A stretch of DNA of 64,000 nt from Capnocytophaga haemolytica (GTDB lineage Bacteria > Bacteroidota > Bacteroidia > Flavobacteriales > Flavobacteriaceae), in the NCBI RefSeq assembly GCF_001553545.1, contig NZ_CP014227.1, positions 1,966,501 to 2,030,500 on the forward strand. Reading direction: 5' to 3'. The translations under genes were made by a program, and so were the position numbers. Each line of letters begins with the position of its first letter. Position 1 is the first letter of the stretch. Shown here piece after piece: positions 61,944 through 64,000 of the stretch. Under the pieces are notes generated by a model. It saw only the letters and a program-made list of their open reading frames with translations, ran no database searches and was not told the origin of the DNA.

Positions 61944-63215
61944 ATGGCAGTAGATTTATTATTAGGACTCCAATGGGGAGACGAAGGAAAGGGAAAAATT
62001 GTAGATGTGCTTACCCAGAAATATGATGTGATCGCTCGTTTTCAAGGAGGACCTAATGCGGGGCATACTCTCGAATTCGACGGAATAAAGCACGTATTGC
62101 ACACCATACCTTCGGGTATCTTCCACCCAAGTGCTATCAACGTTGTTGGTAATGGGGTGGTCATTGACCCAATTATCTTTAAAAAGGAAGTCGACGAACT
62201 GGCAAAGTACATCAGTAATATCAAAGAACGCTTGGTGATTTCTCGCAAAGCCCACCTGATTCTACCTACTCACCGTTTGCTCGATGCTGCTTCCGAAGCC
62301 TCAAAAGGGAAGGCTAAGATAGGTTCAACCCTCAAAGGCATCGGACCTACTTATATGGATAAAACAGGGCGTAACGGTCTGCGTGTGGGCGACATTGAGC
62401 TCAATGATTTTGAAGAGCGCTATCGCAATCTGGCTAACAAACACGTGGAAATGCTTTCCCACTACAATGTCGATATTCAATATAATCTCGCTGAGCTCGA
62501 AAGTGAATTCTTTGAAGCTATCGCTCAGCTGAAAACCTTCTCCCTCATCGATAGTGAAGAGTATCTTTATCAAGCAATTAAAGCTGGTAAGAAAGTTTTA
62601 GCCGAAGGTGCTCAAGGTTCTTTGCTCGACATTGATTTTGGTACGTATCCTTTTGTTACTTCTTCCAATACGACTGCTGCAGGTGCCTGCACTGGCTTGG
62701 GGGTAGCTCCTTGCCATATCGGGGAAGTTTTCGGTATTTTTAAAGCCTATACCACCCGTGTAGGAAGCGGTCCTTTCCCAACTGAACTATTCGATGAAAT
62801 AGGCGAGAAAATGACCCAAATAGGTCGAGAATTTGGGGCAACAACTGGTAGACGCCGTCGTTGTGGTTGGCTCGACTTAGTCGCACTAAAATACGCTGTA
62901 CAAATAAGCGGAGTAACCCAATTAATGATGATGAAAGCTGATGTACTAAGTGGCTTCGACACTATCAAGGTGTGCACTTCCTATTCGTATCAAGGAGAGG
63001 AAATCACCCACCTTCCCTACAATATCGAAGAGCAAAATGTGACACCTATCTACACTGAAATGAAAGGTTGGAAGCAAGACTTAACCTCCATCAAGCAGTA
63101 CGAACAGCTACCCAAGGAACTTTTAAGCTACATCGAGTTCTTAGAAAAGAATTTAGAGGTACCTATCACACTCGTATCGGTAGGACCTGATAGAACCCAA
63201 ACAATTTTACGATAA
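61944..63215 (+). CDS. purA: Adenylosuccinate synthetase
   Basis: 423 aa. It joins IMP and aspartate using GTP. N-terminal LLLGLQWGDEGKGKIVDVL with the catalytic Asp, FQGGPNAGHTLEFDG with the catalytic His, STLKGIGPTYMDKTGRNGLRVGD, LLDIDFGTYPFVTSSNTTAAG, TRVGSGPFPTEL and GRRRRCGWLDLV. Together with guaB it partitions IMP. A strong hairpin follows. Confidence 0.97.
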   Translation: MAVDLLLGLQWGDEGKGKIVDVLTQKYDVIARFQGGPNAGHTLEFDGIKHVLHTIPSGIFHPSAINVVGNGVVIDPIIFKKEVDELAKYISNIKERLVISRKAHLILPTHRLLDAASEASKGKAKIGSTLKGIGPTYMDKTGRNGLRVGDIELNDFEERYRNLANKHVEMLSHYNVDIQYNLAELESEFFEAIAQLKTFSLIDSEEYLYQAIKAGKKVLAEGAQGSLLDIDFGTYPFVTSSNTTAAGACTGLGVAPCHIGEVFGIFKAYTTRVGSGPFPTELFDEIGEKMTQIGREFGATTGRRRRCGWLDLVALKYAVQISGVTQLMMMKADVLSGFDTIKVCTSYSYQGEEITHLPYNIEEQNVTPIYTEMKGWKQDLTSIKQYEQLPKELLSYIEFLEKNLEVPITLVSVGPDRTQTILR

Positions 63216-63220
63216 TCATA

Positions 63221-63266
63221 AAAAAGGAAAGGGCGGAAAGAATATTCTTTCCGCCCTTTCCTTTTT
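63221..63266. terminator. Terminator between purA and the small membrane gene
   Basis: Perfect 23-bp inverted repeat (63221-63243 with 63244-63266), A5 before and T5 after. Confidence 0.9.
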
Positions 63267-63285
63267 ACAAATAAGTGATCCCAAC

Positions 63286-63603
63286 TTATTTAATAGAAGT
63301 AATCCCTTCGAAATACTTCCCTATAAGTGGAATTGGTTTTTGATTTTGATTTATTGCATTGATCAAACCGATGATCCAGAACACAAATAGTACAAGAGCC
63401 AATAAGCCTACTACAAATCCTAAGCTTTCAGATACTCTTGCAAGTATTCTATATAGAACAACTAATACAAAATTTGCGACGATCAATCCAAAACTCTGTC
63501 TAAGATGATACACAGATTTCTCATCTTTTGTTCCTGCAAAAAATGCAATTAACCACCCAATAAGGGAAAAGTAACTAACAATTGAAGTAACTTTACTGTT
63601 CAT
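63286..63603 (-). CDS. Small membrane protein, DUF4870/Tic20-like
   Basis: 105 aa from the ATG at 63603; the open frame extends upstream across the -7 element and is not used. Three hydrophobic spans (about 9-24, 38-56, 61-83) with the family-like VYHLRQSFGLIV after the first span and IGLINAINQNQKPIPLIGKYF at the end. Function unknown. Confidence 0.82.
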   Translation of the reverse strand: MNSKVTSIVSYFSLIGWLIAFFAGTKDEKSVYHLRQSFGLIVANFVLVVLYRILARVSESLGFVVGLLALVLFVFWIIGLINAINQNQKPIPLIGKYFEGITSIK

Positions 63604-63632
63604 AATGTTATTAATTAATTTTAATTTCTCGG

Positions 63633-63640
63633 CAAAGGTA
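63633..63640 (-). promoter_or_regulatory. -7 element (TACCTTTG) for the small membrane gene
   Basis: Minus-strand TACCTTTG 29 bases before the ATG at 63603. Confidence 0.65.
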
Positions 63641-63729
63641 TAAAAAAATAAATTACCTCCAAACAAAACACTACTTTTTAACTAAAAGAGTATATTTACC
63701 CGAACCTTTTTCATATAAATATTACCCCC

Positions 63730-64000
63730 TCATCTCAAAAATTCAGCGGTGTAACTCTTTTTATTCTTGGCGACTTCCTCAGGGGTGCCTGTGGCTACTA
63801 CCTTGCCGCCGCCTTTGCCTCCTTCATAGCCTATATCAATGATGTAGTCTACTTTCCTTATCACATCTAAGTTGTGCTCTATCACCAGCACGGTGTTGCC
63901 TTTGTCCACAAGGCGGTCGAGGACGTCTAAGAGCACTTTTACGTCTTCAAAGTGTAGCCCTGTGGTGGGCTCGTCTAAGATGTAAAACGTGTTGCCCGTA
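63730..64000 (-). CDS. uvrA: Excinuclease ABC subunit A, C-terminal part (5' end outside window)
   Basis: About 90 C-terminal residues. The frame is open to the window end, giving [16 protein letters not shown] (Walker B and D-loop of the second ABC domain), [23 protein letters not shown] (H-loop His) and [18 protein letters not shown] near the end. UvrA recognises DNA damage in nucleotide excision repair. The start lies beyond base 64000. Confidence 0.93.
   Translation of the reverse strand, partial: TGNTFYILDEPTTGLHFEDVKVLLDVLDRLVDKGNTVLVIEHNLDVIRKVDYIIDIGYEGGKGGGKVVATGTPEEVAKNKKSYTAEFLR

Noticed and set aside
1..64000. tRNA, rRNA, CRISPR, insertion sequence or prophage genes
   Set aside because: I looked for T-loop motifs, regularly spaced identical repeats with spacers, transposase motifs and phage structural genes and saw none. 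A covariance search could still find small RNAs.

Overview
The window looks like chromosomal DNA of a flavobacterium (Bacteroidota, Flavobacteriaceae), most likely an oral or animal-associated Capnocytophaga-like species. The reasons are the TAnnTTTG -7 promoter elements upstream of many genes, the type IX secretion (T9SS) type B sorting domain on a 3885-residue surface protein, the many short-signal lipoproteins, a lipoprotein GH29 fucosidase, the fur-purA and prmA-clpS neighbourhoods, and TamL. No rRNA, tRNA, CRISPR array, phage or complete insertion sequence was seen. Genus assignment is inference.

Layout. 1-4.5 kb: 3' end of a UvrD/PcrA helicase, then a leftward operon queH-truB-TonB-like-glutaminyl cyclase. 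4.6-7.2 kb: leftward TolC and HlyD-type export genes with no local pump. 7.6-14.7 kb: rightward prmA-clpS, a DnaQ-like exonuclease, an AT-rich two-gene insert (DUF6934 type plus a 64-aa protein), spoT/relA, a TrmH-type methyltransferase and guaB. 14.7-15.2 kb: an intergenic array of seven 42-43 bp repeats, most units carrying a small dyad. 15.3-26.9 kb: the giant leftward T9SS adhesin. 27-30.4 kb: a 5'-nucleotidase split over two genes, a DUF6913 protein and dapA. 30.6-35.1 kb: L,D-transpeptidase, a membrane protein, and yicC-gmk-nadD. 35.2-42.8 kb: LMW phosphatase, RsmI-like methyltransferase, CPBP protease, GH29 fucosidase, O-methyltransferase, nicotinamidase and an M14 peptidase-like lipoprotein with altered active-site motifs. 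43-51.6 kb: bioD, mdh, an rRNA methyltransferase, tamL (frameshifted as given), gamma-carbonic anhydrase and bioB. 52-54 kb: four tandem lipoprotein genes sharing nearly the same signal-peptide DNA, the last one dead. 54-64 kb: cmk, bioF, cell-wall amidase, MCE protein, Fe-S protein, FucP-type permease, fur, purA, a small membrane protein and the 3' end of uvrA.

How it fits together. Most genes are housekeeping: nucleotide supply (guaB, purA, gmk, cmk), NAD (nadD, pncA), biotin (bioD, bioB and bioF, each at its own locus), lysine/peptidoglycan (dapA, L,D-transpeptidase, amidase), tRNA and ribosome modification (queH, truB, prmA, methyltransferases) and the stringent response. The accessory layer is the cell surface: adhesin, lipoproteins, fucosidase, fucose-type permease and outer-membrane assembly.

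The least explained signal is in the spacers. Two kinds of phased short repeat recur at unrelated loci: 11-bp units in which CG (usually TTCG) returns every 11 bases (about 7.46, 27.19, 44.12 and 54.95 kb, plus a differently worded 11-bp array at 51.77 kb), and 7-bp units in which AG or its complement CT returns every 7 bases (about 10.34, 37.28, 40.49, 41.23 and 50.35 kb). Unit sequence differs between loci while period and anchor dinucleotide persist.
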